Shown here: one piece after another, positions 47,893 to 61,682 of the stretch
How positions within the stretch are numbered: position 1 is the first letter of the stretch
Layout: the number at the start of each line of letters is the position of its first letter
The notes under the pieces: model-generated
Told to the model about the DNA's origin: nothing
What the model saw: the letters and a program-made list of their open reading frames with translations, nothing else
The model's database searches: none
Made by a program: the position numbers and the translations under genes
Assembly: GCA_008933995.1 (NCBI GenBank)
Contig: WARS01000013.1
Span: 7,540,329 to 7,604,328, forward strand
Source: Datnioides undecimradiatus
Taxonomy: Eukaryota; Chordata; Actinopteri; Lobotiformes; Datnioididae
Length of the DNA: 64,000 nucleotides
Direction: 5' to 3'

Positions 47893-50589
47893 CATGCTTC
47901 TGGTATGTGTCGCACACTTCCACCAGTCTGGCGCTCTGTGAATTGGCTCTTTTGAGTGGCGCAGTCAGACTATATCTTTAAACATTATCATTTCCACTTC
48001 AGGTGTGCATACTTTTTTTTTTTTACATCCTTATGTTGAATTGAGTCAAATATGTGAAGAGTTTGTAGATATACAAGTGATTAAGCTCATGCCATCATCA
48101 ATCATCAATCTTACTCTAGCCAAGTTCTGTTCCTGAAGTTGTCATCCCTGCTTTTAAAAATAGACCTGGTTATAACAGAGCCTAGCTTGTTAGCCAAACA
48201 GCATCTTCCTGTATTTATTATCTCTCCCGTAGTACAGTCCACTTTAACTGACCAGAAATCATACAGTGATAATGATAAGATAAATATAATAATACCAGCT
48301 GGAAATACAAACCAATTAATGTTATATTAGAGAATAGCAGACATGTTTTGGTATCATCGTTAGCTTAAAGGCAAGTTTTAAAGATTTGTTTTCCTATTTG
48401 TCTGCAAAATTCATATGAACAGTGCAAAAGCTTTTCAGAACAAACAGCATCATGATTTAATTTAAGTTTTTTTTCATCAACTCTTCTTTTGAATTTTCCT
48501 GCCTGCAATTTATCACTATATCACTGGAGGAAATGAGAGCAAGTCACAAGCTGCTGTTATGTTTATGGAATAAAACAAGATAGCACACACTTACACAGAG
48601 GAAAATACAGTTTAAGGGAGACTGCAGTTTATTTGAATTGTCTTGAAGTGACATTTCACACTTCATTTAAATGCATTTTAAATGCAAGTGTTGTATTGAT
48701 GTTGTTGAATAGATATCTAAATTCATAGTGCATTTTTCCCTATTTGAGTATACGCATTTGAACAGTTAAGTGATAGATTGTGATAGAAAGATTTATACTC
48801 TGATGTAAATAACTTTATATAACTTTTCACACCTTTCCTGTTTATAAGTTCAGCTGCGTGTAAAAAAAACCCCAATAAATCACAGTCAAATCACCTTCTC
48901 GCATGTCAACACATTCACTAAAATAAACAACACGTTCACGTAATCAGCCTGGTTTGTGAGGAAAAGTAGCTGACAAGTGTATCAAAGTCGGATGTTTTCT
49001 TATGATATGGTATGTTTGGCCATTAATGGACATTTACATCAAAGACAGCCAGACAGATTAGCTCTAAATATAAGTGAAGAAAACATTTTTTGGGCCTAGA
49101 AAAATCACCCAAAGCATAAGTCGTAGATCAATGACTCCTCACTTGCGCAGCACAGCGCCCCATTATGGGGGAGTGTTCCATTAATATCTGCCAGGAATAA
49201 GGAGACGGACAGTTTCCTTAGCTTTCATTCACAATTCTCTGTTTACAAAATAACTCTTAAAAACCACAGCCAAGTTGTAATGCAGTTACACTTGATTGAT
49301 AATACAGATATGAATATTTATAGTAAACATATGCCACAGGATGATATCTTTTAAAGGGTTTAATTTAGTGAATAACTGCTGCCTTGCCTGAGGTTAGCAG
49401 TAGTGGATTGTGAAGAAGCATCTGTGATGTGATCTGTGAAACAGAAGCTGGTGGATTGAGCCATACTGACACTACAGCCGGATATTTTTCATTGCTTTAA
49501 TGTGTGAAATAAAATCAGTTACCAAAGCACTACGACAAAATCCAAGTTCAGTGCAAAAGATGTCTGAATTGTATAAACTATCTCACCGAGAGACCAGAAC
49601 TTGAAAAATGTTTTCAGAATACGCCCAAAAGTCCTCATAGCGTGTGTAGTGAGGTGGCCTCTGAGAGAGAATTAACCCTGCTGAACTTTTTTCTGGTTGT
49701 TTCCAATTTACTCATGCTATTCACATTTTTCAGTTTTTCTAGGAACGTTGTTTATAACAAATCACCCTCACTGCTGTTCGATCAGACACCTTCCTCTGAT
49801 CTACCATCATTAACCAGATCAAAGCAAAAGCCTTATTTGATTTACATAACCTCCGTCAGCTAACACGCAATCCTTCCACCGAAAAAGAAAATTAGAAAAT
49901 ATATTTAGTTCCTGTTTCGCTGAGTTGCTTCCCAGCAGATCCCTGCAGACTGGTGGTCATTTCAATAAGTAAACAAATATAATCTGCTTTTCCAGTTCTG
50001 CATCTTAAGATCTGTGCAAACAAATTTGGACACTTTACCCCAAAGCTCTTGGGCTAATCACAACACACTAAAGCCAAATTTGATCTGCTTATTTGAGGAG
50101 AGTACCCGTCCATAGTAGCACAGTTGTTTTTAACATTTATCATGTAAACATTCCCACTATTCTTAAAAAATAAATTTGGTTTTTAAAGTTCATAAATCTG
50201 GTCAATTAAGTGAGAAACATTTCTTCTCATATAATTACATCTCATATAACTACATTAAATCAAAAATAACCCAGTCTCACAAAGTGTGTCTGAAAGGGCT
50301 ATACATTAAAACAATGGTGAGCAATATCATTAATATAGAAATGTATAAATCTGATGATATGAACTATACATAAAACATTAAAAAATTTTTAACTATATAT
50401 AAAAAGTAAGGTACAGCAAAGCACCTAATAGAGATGAAAACACACCTATATGCAAAGATGTGTAAGATACTATACATATACGTAACCATGCGTGCATAAA
50501 ACTGAACTGAAGCTGGATTCCCATAGTTTCTTGCTCAGGGCAGACTTACTGAGGGTAAAGGCTCATGTGAATAGATTTGTTTTGAGTTT
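47893..50589. other. gene-free stretch
   Basis: AT-rich DNA with no recognised exon, RNA gene or mobile element. Confidence 0.4.
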
Positions 50590-50790
50590 ACTTGAATGAG
50601 TCAACTGAGCTGGTCTCTCTAATTTGGATGGGAAGACGATTCCAGTGGGCTTTGGGTAGTGAAAGCCCTGCCACCTACAAATGTTTTGTTTATTTTAGGA
50701 ATACTTAGGAGACCAGCACTTTGTGAACATAGAACCTTGGCAGGTCACAAAAGGCAATAAATAGGATGGTGCAAGTCAGTGTAATATTAT
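50590..50790. repeat. interspersed repeat family C, partial copy 2
   Basis: The words GACGATTCCAGTGGGCTTTG, GTAGTGAAAGCCCTGCCACC and GGAGACCAGCACTTTGTGAA follow a fish repeat in which a 'shown to be' relative lies at 43650-43950 only by recall; the two copies cover different parts. The link between them is therefore weak. Confidence 0.3.
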
Positions 50791-51524
50791 CTTACTTCTA
50801 CTTGACAACGAGGGGCTGAAATAAATTCATAAAAAGTTTGGAAAGACAGTTTTTGGATCTTCAAATTGCCAAAAAGGGAAGCACAACTTGTCACAGTGTG
50901 TCAGAGCTGATTCACTGTGTCACTTCTACAAACAACATAGCAGGAGCTTTAGTTGTTAAATAAGATGAGACAAATTATGTCTTCATAACATTTCTGGAGT
51001 GAATCTGGATAGTGTTTGTAGCTGCATCTTCTGTTTCTGCTAAAGAAGTTTACATTTTTGAAAGTAGAAGCCGTTCAATTCAATCCCTGGTAACAGATTC
51101 TAAATATTTACATACCGGGTAGGACTGTTTACCATTGTATGGTTATTTAGCTGTAATTTGATGCTTCGGATCCTCATTAGTTATGATCTCCGTCAAGTGG
51201 GATGTGATCCTCTTGCTCTAAAAAAAGTCCTTTTCACCAGCTGAATGGGGTCTGACATGAACTGTATTCCTCATCATGACCACCAAAGCCTAAAGAAAAA
51301 CATCTAAAAGGCTTTAGAAACTGTATGCACACTGAGGAGTCTGCTTGCGCACTTGAGTTGCTTTAATGCTACTGTGAAAAATTGAACATGAAAGCGGGCT
51401 TTTATCGGCTATTTGTGTTTCAAGGATGGTATTAAAGCTTGGAGGAGTCAAACACACAGTCAGATCTAACTTTCTATAGAGCAATAAACAAGACTATGAG
51501 TCTACACTCACGCTGGTAGCTCTG

Positions 51525-51710
51525 TTAGGCTGTGCACTGAATGTTAATATCAGTATCCTAACATGCTGATGTTTAGCAGGCGATGTCGCGGTTTCAACTT
51601 TCTTTGGTGTGTTAACATGCTAGCATTCGCTAACTAGCTCTGAGCACAAAGTACAGCTGAGGATTCACCCTCATTGCACCATGGACATCTGCTAGTGTGG
51701 AAGTTTCTTC
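51525..51710 (+). repeat. interspersed repeat family A, copy 4
   Basis: It carries CTAACATGCTGATGTTTAGC, GTTAACATGCTAGCATTCGC and CACAAAGTACAGCTGAGGAT. This is the 5' half of the family, complementary in coverage to copies 1 and 3. Confidence 0.6.
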
Positions 51711-54329
51711 CATTCTATTATGAGGGTAGTTATTTAAAAAGGATTTGTTATTAAAAATGAAAACGTAAAGAAACAAAAAAGAATAGGCATATGAGAAATT
51801 CAAAAAGAAATTGTTTTGTGAAGTTATTTTCCTTGAGGCAAAGTCAGGAATGCAGCATGCAGTGGTAGCATGTGTGGATGTCTAAACACATTTAGTCCCT
51901 CATCCCTCAGAGCTTTCTTACCCACGAGACTCCTGCTGCTTGATGCCACGGTCCACAGTGGCTATCCACTTTTTGTCCACAGGAAGAGCAGAGGCTAAGC
52001 AAACAAACAAGCCTGTGCTACGGTATTTCATACATAACACACTGCATCTTAAATGTGGGAAAGAGATCCTACATCTGTATCTCATATTAAAGAGAGACAG
52101 ATGATATCCATGAAATTGATACTGGGGTGCTCTCAACAGTGTAATGTAGTAACAAGGCTTCAAGCTATTCATGAGATTTACAAAGCTCCGTATCAAATCT
52201 CAATCTGTGCTGCTCCTGGCCATTTACATAATAGACCCACTGGACCTTATACTTGAAGGACAGAAATTCCAGTTATATGTTAAACAGATGGAGGCGAGTG
52301 AGTTCTCATGCAGTGAGATAATCCCAGTTTTAAAATGTGTCACATCACAGATATTTGCATGCATGTTGAAACGGAGACCAATTCCTCTCCTGAACACATG
52401 CTGGCGTCTGCGATAACAGTGTGCCCCTGAACACATCAGAGGGGAACTAACACCTTAAATCATTTAAGAGACACTTGACCTTTTGCTCACACTTTACCAG
52501 CGTTGAGAGAAATATCCGACATGACTGAGTTAGTAAATAAGCATCAGCAGTCAAGTCAAAATCAGTAGAAAACGCATTCATCATGAATAAGAGCAGAGTT
52601 TAGTTTCACTGCCAGGTGAACCTTTTACCAATTGTCTTGAGATTTTGAAGTGGGGAATGTTTTCAGTTTACTCATCAGTTGAAGAAGTAAATACGGGGAA
52701 ACAGGAGGAGACAGAAGGAGAAGGAAAAAAGAACATGAGACAATGAGAAAAAAGGAGAAGGCTGCCTGAATGAAAATGCTAACACCTGCATTCATTAATT
52801 TGCTTGGGAGCATCAAGTTAACACAACATTGAGATGTTTTCTCTATATAAAAAGATGAATGGTGAATGCATTAGCTTACACTTGACTTTTTATACATGCA
52901 GCAGAAAAGGTGTGACATTAGCATTCATTTGGGTTTTTTTAAGAAGCAGAAGTAACACACAACCACACACACACATGCACACACACACACACACTCAAAA
53001 AAACCCACTATAACCTGATCAGCATCAAACTGGGGACACACCACAGGACACCGGCTGGTGAACAAAGTGGAGCATTTAGCAGTTTAAGAGGCAAATAATT
53101 GCCTTAGGAGGTGGTTAAGACCAAGGCAGACCAGAACTAAATGAGAGTGACTAAAACAATATTGACCTATTGACTGTGTCAATTAACCATTTTACATATA
53201 CATACAGAGTTAGCCTACTGCGATACCCATTATTCTACGACAAGGCAACCCTTGGCTAAAAACAGCTTGTTTTAATTGGACTTTTAGAGGAGAATTGTCT
53301 TTTATCCAGATATATCCCTCTCACCTGGAGGACACAGATAACCTGCATTTTTCCATAAGCGCATTAGTTCCACTAGTGATGGATCCTGAGACTCACGAAT
53401 GAGATATTAATCACTGTGATCTGCCAGGAGTATTTTGGCACTTTGACGTCTGCCTCCGGTCATCAGTTATTGTTTGACTGTTTTCTCTCCTACTTCCTCT
53501 TGGGCCAAAATTCCTGTCTACTGAGAGATTTAGTTGATTAGACCCCTACATCTCCTGACAGTTACCTCAGCACCAGTTGTTGTCGGTAATATCTAGCAGA
53601 GCCAGGGAGCAGATGGGGGTGGGGTGACTCAGCCCTCCACGTCTCTCTGATTGGAAACAGACACCTGGATGTTTGCACCTCTTGTGCAGCAGGGGCAAGA
53701 GGAGCCAGAGGCTGCAGTGTAGGGCTCATTCCACTCACATTTAATTTCCAGCATTCACACACAGGTATGCGACAGCAACTCTGTATTTTCAGCTCACAAC
53801 TTGGCTTTTTGCAGTTCTATACCCTGCAATATTTTATCACATCCTCTTCTTGGTTGCCGGAGCTGTAATTCAGCAAAGTTGCTCAATAGAGGAAATCTAT
53901 TTTTCTTGCATTGGCTCTTCTGAGTCTCTAGTTGTCCTCATAATGTTCCTCTTCATTTTATTTAATTAGATGAAAAAGGACATGATTTTACTGTCATTGA
54001 CTGCACACTGCCCTTTCTTTCACCTTTGACAAGTAAAAGCAAAGTGCTCTGTTCCCAGAGCTGTTTCACAGGTCTCACTGTTCAGGAGAAAGCGTGTCTT
54101 CTCCTCTAATTAGCCTTAACAATTCCGCTTTCACAAAATGTACCCTGCTGGTGCACCTTAAAGTCAAAGGACCACTTAAACACTTGTCTGAGGTGGTGTT
54201 ATAACCAGAAAAACTCATTCAACATTTGCCATAAAGCTTCACTTTCTATAAAGGATGACTGAGGAAGGATGGTCCCATACCTATGTGTCAAGTTTGCCAA
54301 GCTACAAGAGCAAAACAGCTGGTTTCACT
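51711..54329. other. gene-free stretch
   Basis: No coding exon was recognised. A CA-rich microsatellite lies at about 52963-52994. The block 51900-52460 is less AT-rich and non-repetitive, so it is a candidate for conserved noncoding DNA, unproven. Confidence 0.35.
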
Positions 54330-54425
54330 GTCTCTCAGAACACATAAACACATCCAAAGCTCACTAATTAACACGTATCCCTGTTCAGTCTGTGCACAAA
54401 CAGAAACCCAGGAACGCAAAAATTT
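54330..54425 (+). repeat. fragment of repeat family B
   Basis: CCAAAGCTCACTAATTAACA, followed by CGTATCC and a run ending in TGCACAAACAGAAAC, matches an internal part of the same fish repeat family as 47533-47892, by recall. It does not overlap the part preserved there. Confidence 0.45.
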
Positions 54426-55354
54426 CTGGCTTTATTTTGAGTTATTCTACATTCCTGCCTGCACCTTTATGCAAAGCTACGCTAACCACATTCTGGCTCT
54501 ATAGCTTCACATTTAATACAGAGACAGTGAATATGTATCCATTTACACTTGTTAATTACTAACTATGACTACTACCAAAACTATTATTTATTATTTACTA
54601 ATTATTTTTAAGTAAATTATTTACAAAAAAAAAACTTTGTTCGACAATTGAACTAAAAAGAGATTTTTGTTTTAATCACAAAAACTAAAAGTGATAAGAT
54701 TGAGCTGAAACATAAGGTACTTTACAACAATGTGTCCTAAAAGCCTAATTTAAAATATCTGACATTGTTTTTTCTTGGTGGTACTGAAAATATTTCAGGA
54801 TGGAACATTTATTGTGCTTACCGTCTCTGCTGTTTTATTTTAACCTGCATCTCGTCTCGGTCTGGCCAAAATGTCCTTCAAAGATGTTTGTTTAATTAAA
54901 TCACTACCAGAGTTTTCCTGACTTTTTCCAACCCATCATTGTACTAAAGTAAAGTATTTTTTTTGTTGACTTGCCTGATTGAATCAAAGTTAAACAAAAC
55001 AGATAGACAACAGATGAAGACCTTCAGTATAAGAACAGCAGCTTCGTGTTAAGGCTGACCCAGTCAACCAGTTAAGAACAGAGATGAAAGGAAATATACA
55101 ATACTTAGGTTTAAGTTCATGCAGGGTGTATAGCAAAAGACAAGGTAACAAGACAAAGTGTTGGCAGCTGTTCCTGGCCATGAAATTATTCTGTGTTATT
55201 CTTTTTTGCTGACCTCCCATACAGTACAAATCACAGTCTTGACAGGGAAGGGATTGTAACTAGATACACTCTATAAGTCTGCATTCCATAATTCAGCATT
55301 TTTGACATTCCCACCCTGCTGAAACATACAAAAGACCAGTGCTTCAAATCTTCT

Positions 55355-55356
<2 letters not shown>

Positions 55357-55434
<78 letters not shown>
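55357..55434. repeat. GT microsatellite
   Basis: A 78-bp GT tract interrupted only by two extra T bases (GTTTGT). It is the longest simple repeat in the window. Confidence 0.99.
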
Positions 55435-55834
55435 TACAACTCAGCCACATCTGCATGCTTAAGCTGGACTCTCAACACAGGTGTGTATGTAGGTTAGGTC
55501 TGTGTATGCACCATGGACTGCACATGCAGACATATGTAATAAAGACATTGCACTACTGACATATTTTACAGTCAGACATACAGGCATGTGAAAGTGAACT
55601 CACTGGAGACAAAACCGCTAATCCTGACAAATTGTGATATCATTGCCTTTAAAATCTGCAGGCAAAACAATAATCCAAATATTTGCAAGTAAACAAGTTT
55701 GACACAGTCGAGGAGGTTTTGGTTGGGTGTTGGTTACCTTGTTTTCAGGGTAGCTGTTCCCCAAAGGGTGCTACAATCCTCTTCCACACATCCCTCCTGA
55801 GCCACACACGGAATCTATTTGATTAAATATATAT

Positions 55835-57161
55835 ACATGCTACGCAAAGCACAAGTCTGAGTCTGGGCAGTTTACAGATGCAGAAGGGTAGAGGTCACTA
55901 AGAAAACAACATTCAAATATTATAATTGAATACACAACTACAACTGTGAGTGAACAGAAGAGATGCAGAAGAGAAGAGATGCTAATGAGCATCAATTTCA
56001 TATGCACGTTAAAACAGTCATTAACTGAAACAGAAACAGCTGTGTAGGAGGCTTAAAACTGGGTGAGGAACAGCCAAACTCCGCTACCAAGCTGAGGGTT
56101 GTGGAAGACAGTTTCATGTCACAGGTCATACACCACGGCAAGACTAAGCACAGCAACAAGACGAAAAGAGTTTAAACTATATCAGCAAGGTCTCAGGCAA
56201 AGGTTTCAAAGCAGACTGGGGTTTGAAGATGTGCTGTTCAAGCTCTTTTGAAGATGGACGGACAATGTTAAGGACCATAGATGCTATAGGCCATGGAAAT
56301 TTAGTGCAGCAGATGACTGACACATTATGCTTACTTCCCTTTGAAATTGGAAGATTTCCAGCAGTGCCATCAGCTCAGAACTAGCAGAAACCAGTAGGAC
56401 CCAGGTACACCCATCTACTGTTCAGAGAAGTCTGGCCAGAAGTGGTCTTCATTGAAGAACTGGCAAAAAGCCATACCTCCAACATGGTAACAAGGCCAAG
56501 CAACTCAATTATGCACAACAGCAGCAGGTGCTCTGGACTGATGAGTCAAAATTTGAAATATTTGGCTGTAGCAGAAGGCAGTTCGCTGAAGGGATGGAGA
56601 GCTGTACAATAATGAGTGTCTGTAGGCAACAGTGAAGCATGGTGAAGGTCCTTGCAAGTTTGGGGCTGCATTTCTGCAAATGTAGTTGGGTATTTGGTTA
56701 GGATTAATGGTGTTCTCAATGCTGAGAAATACAAGCAGATACTTGTCCATCACGCAATACCATCAGGGAGGGACCTGATTGGGCCTAAATGTATTCTGCA
56801 GCAGGACAACATCCCCAAACATACAGCCAATGTCATTAGGAACTATCTTAAGCATGAAGGAGAACAAGGAGTCCTGGAAGTGGTGGTATGGCCGCCACAA
56901 AGTTCAGATCTTAACATCATCGAGTCTGTCTGAGATTACATGAAGAGACAGAAGGATTTCATCGTCAGAATATCCGTGGTTAGTTCTCCAAGATGTTTGG
57001 GGCAACGTACCTGCCCAGGTCCTTCAAAAACCTTGTGCAAGTGTACCAAGAAGAAGTGACGTATAGGGTAAGGGTGGGCACACCAAATATTAATTTGATT
57101 TAGATATTTCTTTGCATGTTGTAAATCGATGAATATAAACAATTAATTTGTCAGTACTGTA
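55835..57161 (+). mobile_element. decayed Tc1-like DNA transposon, near full length
   Basis: A Tc1/mariner element of the common fish type, about 1.3 kb. The sequence from about 55980 to 57120 follows the known layout. Transposase fragments read QVHPSTVQRSLARSGLH, VLWTDESKFEIFGCSRRQF, QVWGCISANVVGYLVRINGV, CILQQDN and LNIIESV. They include the three acidic residues expected for a DD34E catalytic triad. The reading frame is interrupted by stops and small deletions, so it is inactive. The longest intact frame is 56652-56933. The right end is placed at CAGTACTGTA (57152-57161), like known ends. The left end near 55835 is approximate because its inverted repeat is poorly preserved. Confidence 0.93.
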
Positions 57162-60100
57162 TGAGTTGTTGCAGATGAAAAAATAACAACAATAAAGAGG
57201 AAGGTTCTTTATAAAGAGTAAGAATAAAACCAACTAAGTGCAGAATCCTTGATTTCAATCAACTATTTAAAGGGGTGAATCAACTGTGTCACTGCACTTT
57301 GGTCTAAGAGAATCATTAGTTACCTTGAGGACGACAGTTTCTGCGTTGTGTAAAGCTCTGAGAGACTGACTTTTCAAAAATGTTATGACTCATAACTAAA
57401 AGTTCTAAATGCTTTTCCTTAAACTATTAATAAAATAAAAGCTAATTAATTTAATTAGAAATTAGAAATTAATTAATTTAATTAATTAATTAAATTACTT
57501 AATTAAAATAGTTATGATGAGGTGTAATTAAAAAGAGGTTACACCACAGTGTGTTTAAAAATAGATGGTAGAAAATGCTAACGCCAAGGCGCTGTAAATA
57601 ATCGATCAAATACTGGGCCAGACTGTTTCAAAAACCACTTTAAAAAGTGGGTGGGAATAATATGGCTGCAGAAAGTTGATGTCTTGTAAAATGTGTTTTC
57701 AGATAAAAGGTCAATGATAGCGGTTAAGAATAGTATGAATAAAAAGTATGAATAACTAGGAATGTTTCCAGTAAATGCTGGGGAGGAATTAGTTGCCTAT
57801 AATTTTTAATTTATAGTAAAGTGACGGGAGGAGGGAGTGATGACAGACTGATTACATAAGAAAAAAGAATTCTGGGATCTGAGTGATTTACTAAAGGCAA
57901 ATTAGATTAGGGAGTACTTTTCCAGATCTCTTAAATTAGATACAAACAATTTTCCATGTTCTTTCTCCACTTTCCTCCTGTTTTATCTCTTTTAACTTTT
58001 CAGCAGATTCATTCAGCCAGGGCTGTGGTGTTCGGTCTGACTGTTGGACCCTGTAGGGGACGAAGGAGTTCAGGATGTACTGACTAGTGTCATTAAGTGA
58101 GGAAAACGTGTTGTTTTGAGTGTGGAGTAAAAGCAGTAAAAGATACGACGATTAACGAAAGTTCAGAAAACTTAACAACAGAGGTAAAAACCCAGCAGTG
58201 GACAGATGTGCTGTGACTAATGTGTGGCTGGATAAAACTGTTTTGCAATCATACACATAGCACTGAGACCATTGTACATCAAGCTTGGCCATCAAGATCA
58301 AGTTTGTGACCCTTTTTAACCTTTGAGTGAACAAAACAAACATCTAAAGTAGGCATTTAGTCATACTCAGACATTGTATAAGAACATATAAGAGTGTGTG
58401 GCTTTGGTGATCTGTAGATTATTAACTTGGAAAGCTAATTTTTCTGTAAATAACAGCAACTCCCCTACTCTGCCTGACAGCTGGGGTTGATGAAGGTGTG
58501 TAAAATCAGGGAGGCGTTGCCTCTATAAAAGGACTGATAATTAGATTACTGGTAAGTGCAGGGGATATCAGAGGTTGCTGAGGAATTTGAATTGCATTGT
58601 TATGATTAGCAGAAGAAGGGTGGGATATTGAGCGTGCTGCTATGGTAGGAAAGTTAGGTCTGGTGCAGGGGCAAAGGAGAGTGGAGGTGATTTAACATAC
58701 CGTGCCGCCGTCTTTTTCCCTCAGGGCAGGGTCCAGGTTTTCTGACAGCATCTGGGACTGAAGTTGTTGATGTAGTGGATCCCAGCAGCTGCACAGTAGT
58801 CCTTCAGCCAGGTCTGTAAGGAAAACAGTCTGGACCACCTCTCTCCCTACTGCCAGTGAAGATTGAATCTAAGACAAACTTAAATTTAAGTTGAGACTTA
58901 TAGGTCCTCTTGCATTACATGTATGGAAAGGCACTTTATGTATAGCATCAACTATTTTATAAAATATGGACAAAATTAGCCAAATTCCCCAATCTGTCAA
59001 AGCAGCCAGTGTGGAAAATAAACAAGAACAATAAACAAGGGCCTGTTTATAGCAAAAATGTTTCCAAACATTTGACAGCAGTGGTGCACTAGCATGTACA
59101 AAATGTTTTGTAATTGAAATCTGCTGCATCTGTTGTTCCTTGACTGGTGTAGTTGTATCCTGACACGCAGGGCACTGGCAGTGCAAAACATCCACACTGC
59201 TGATGTTGAAGTGTGGACGTTTCTCTATAAGATCCATGAAGTGTAACAGTGAGCCTACAGGAAAGGTTTGTGGTGAATGCGTCCCATTACATGGTTGGCC
59301 TGTGGTCAGCAATTATTTCAGCTCAGTTGAAACTGTACGCTGTAAGGAAACCTAATGGTGTGGAAGATGGGACGTGGAGAACTGCCGGAAGCCAGTGGGT
59401 TTTGAGGGGTGAGGTGTGTGTGTATGCAGGGGTTCATTGGTCCACATTTTACTCTTTTCTGAATACTACTTCAGTGAACTATGGCCGTACAGATTAAAAA
59501 ACCAAAGAATCTACAAATCAGTTTTTTAGATTTGTTGACTAGCTTGAACTTTACAACTTTCCACCCATGTGGATGTGAATCACTTTTTCCTGTCAGGTTG
59601 AACTTGTTATAAATGCGCTGATCAAACAGGAACACAGAGTTAATCACATTTATGACACTGAGATGACTCTGGGGTATTTGCACCAGCACCAAGTGAAGCA
59701 ACATGGACTGTACGAATGACTTCAAACTGAAGCAGGAAGCAAGGATTGCTTGATTTTCTTACAGAAATGCATGTAAATAGTTATGTGGTGACGTTGTCAT
59801 CTGTGATAGTTTCCATACCCAACACTGAAACATGGATGATTTAGTCAGAGGTTCATTGCTTTAAATACTTTCACAGAGCAAATATTAAAACAAGTCGAGA
59901 GGGGCCACAATGAGCAGTATTCTTTATTTACTCAAAAGTGCTGAATAACAAGACTTGTATTCTAATATCCTTGGACCTAGGTAATGTATTGTTTGGAGAT
60001 ACTGAGCATTGATGCCACAGTCTCCAGCCATGTATTAGCAGCAACTCTGGTGGCCATACTAATCATATCACAGCATGAATGAAAAGGCCTTTTGAACTCA

Positions 60101-61421
60101 GAAGCCACAGCCTAGAAAGCTGGGTGTTAGTCTAAGGGTGGTCTGTTCCCTCCTGGCAACCATCCACGTATCGAGCAAGGTCATAATCTGATTACATTCC
60201 CACTTTAATCTCAATAAACACACCTTAATGAATTAAACCTGACTGAGCGCTGGACACGGAAGAAATAAAACAGTCGACCAAAATGGCCTTGATGCAGATG
60301 CATGTCTGTTTAATATATTCACATTCATCTCTATTTAATCTATCATTTAAAAAAGATCTAAACCGTATATTTGAGCTGTGGATGATCTGCAGTAATCAGT
60401 AAGTGATCGTTCTGTCAGGTCTGGTTTCCCCTCAGGGCATTGTCCTCCACATCAGCAGGTCTTTTATTTGGAATTATCAAAATATGTGTGGTTGAGCTTT
60501 AGACAGGGGGGCTACACGTGTGTGTGTGTGTGTGTGTGTGTTCATAAGCATTATAAGTTCAAAAACAGACATAAATGCATGAACTTGTTTGAAGAACAGT
60601 GGCTGAGGTACTGTTGACATGTGTTTATTGTATTTCCTCAACAATGACGAATGTATTGGTTCACAATGGAAGGAAAAATAAACAAGCAGCCACAACAGTT
60701 GAAAGAAAATGCTGGTGTAACATTAAACAGATTTGATGTAATGGTCTATACAGAACATTGGGAGGGACAACGTTGTTGGCTTAAAGTACAACCACATTAT
60801 ACCTAAAATCTATTTTACAATGAGGCTTCGCGAGGAAAAAAGCATCAGAGAGTAATTATATCTAACACTATATTTAAGTACCATTTTGTGATCATTTACA
60901 TGAACATATTCATTCTCTACTGGACTATTTATTTAAAAGCATTTTTTACTCCACTGCATTTAGTTTAATGACTAACGTTGCTTCATATTTATCAAATTTA
61001 AATTTGACAGATTATTTAGACACTAAAATTGGAGAACAATGCACTGCACAGATTAAACCGGTGGTTTTCAACATGCAACACAAACAAAAGTAATGTAAGT
61101 AATGTAACCTCTCTGTCTCATGTTGTGCTCCCTGACTAATACGAGGCACGGGGGTCATGGTGAATTATTGGGGTATTTTAGTCTTCTGTTCTGCATCAGT
61201 CAGTTCAGGAAGGTGAAGAGATGGATTTGCAGTCTGCTAACACCACAATGTGAAAACCCCTTTGTGCTATAGGTCACCATATGTTGTGATCCCGTAGTGA
61301 TATAAAATCTAAACTAGTGAGTCAAATAAAATAAAACAAAACAAAACAACTGTGTACCTATAAAAGTATAGACAACACTTTAAATAAATCAATATCCACA
61401 AAGGACAGAGTGGATTTGTAA
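57162..61421. other. gene-free stretch right of the Tc1 element
   Basis: No host exon was recognised. An AT tract rich in TTAA and ATTA lies at 57441-57507. A GT microsatellite lies at 60518-60541. A short block at 58703-58835 on the - strand is listed separately. Confidence 0.4.
58703..58835 (-). pseudogene. possible fossil of a retroelement-borne SGNH-hydrolase-like segment
   Basis: On the - strand the block reads TWLKDYCAAAGIHYINNF. This resembles segments I recall from fish retroelement open frames with an SGNH-hydrolase fold. The family cannot be fixed and the element looks broken and incomplete. A host exon is the alternative, since splice-like AG and GT borders flank it. Confidence 0.25.
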
Positions 61422-61682
61422 TCATAGAGAAGTTGTGATAAGCGACTGTCTGCTGCCACCGTCAGGAATGTTACAGAAACAGCAGACAAGTTGGCTCTGC
61501 CTGGCTCTGCCTGGCTCTCCCAGCCTGCAACTGGTATTTTGTAGTAACCTGTTCAACCTGTTTGTGTCCAGTGTTTTACCTGCCGGCACTGCTCCCGCTT
61601 TAACATTGTCTGATTCTGTTTTTAGGTCAGAAGCCCTCCTCTTACTATCACTATCACTATCACTAGAAAACACTACCTCCAT
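61422..61682 (-). other. unassigned 86-codon open frame
   Basis: The - strand holds an open frame starting MEVVFSSDSDSDSKRRASDL, with a serine/aspartate-rich, basic N-terminus and several cysteines near the end (VCCFCN). I do not recognise a family. The Ser-Asp run is encoded by a short tandem repeat (TATCAC units near 61646-61665) and a TGGCTCTGCC repeat lies near 61492-61517, so it may be chance. Confidence 0.15.

Noticed and set aside
55271-55559. frames with Val-Cys or Thr-His repeats
   Set aside because: They are translations of the GT microsatellite.
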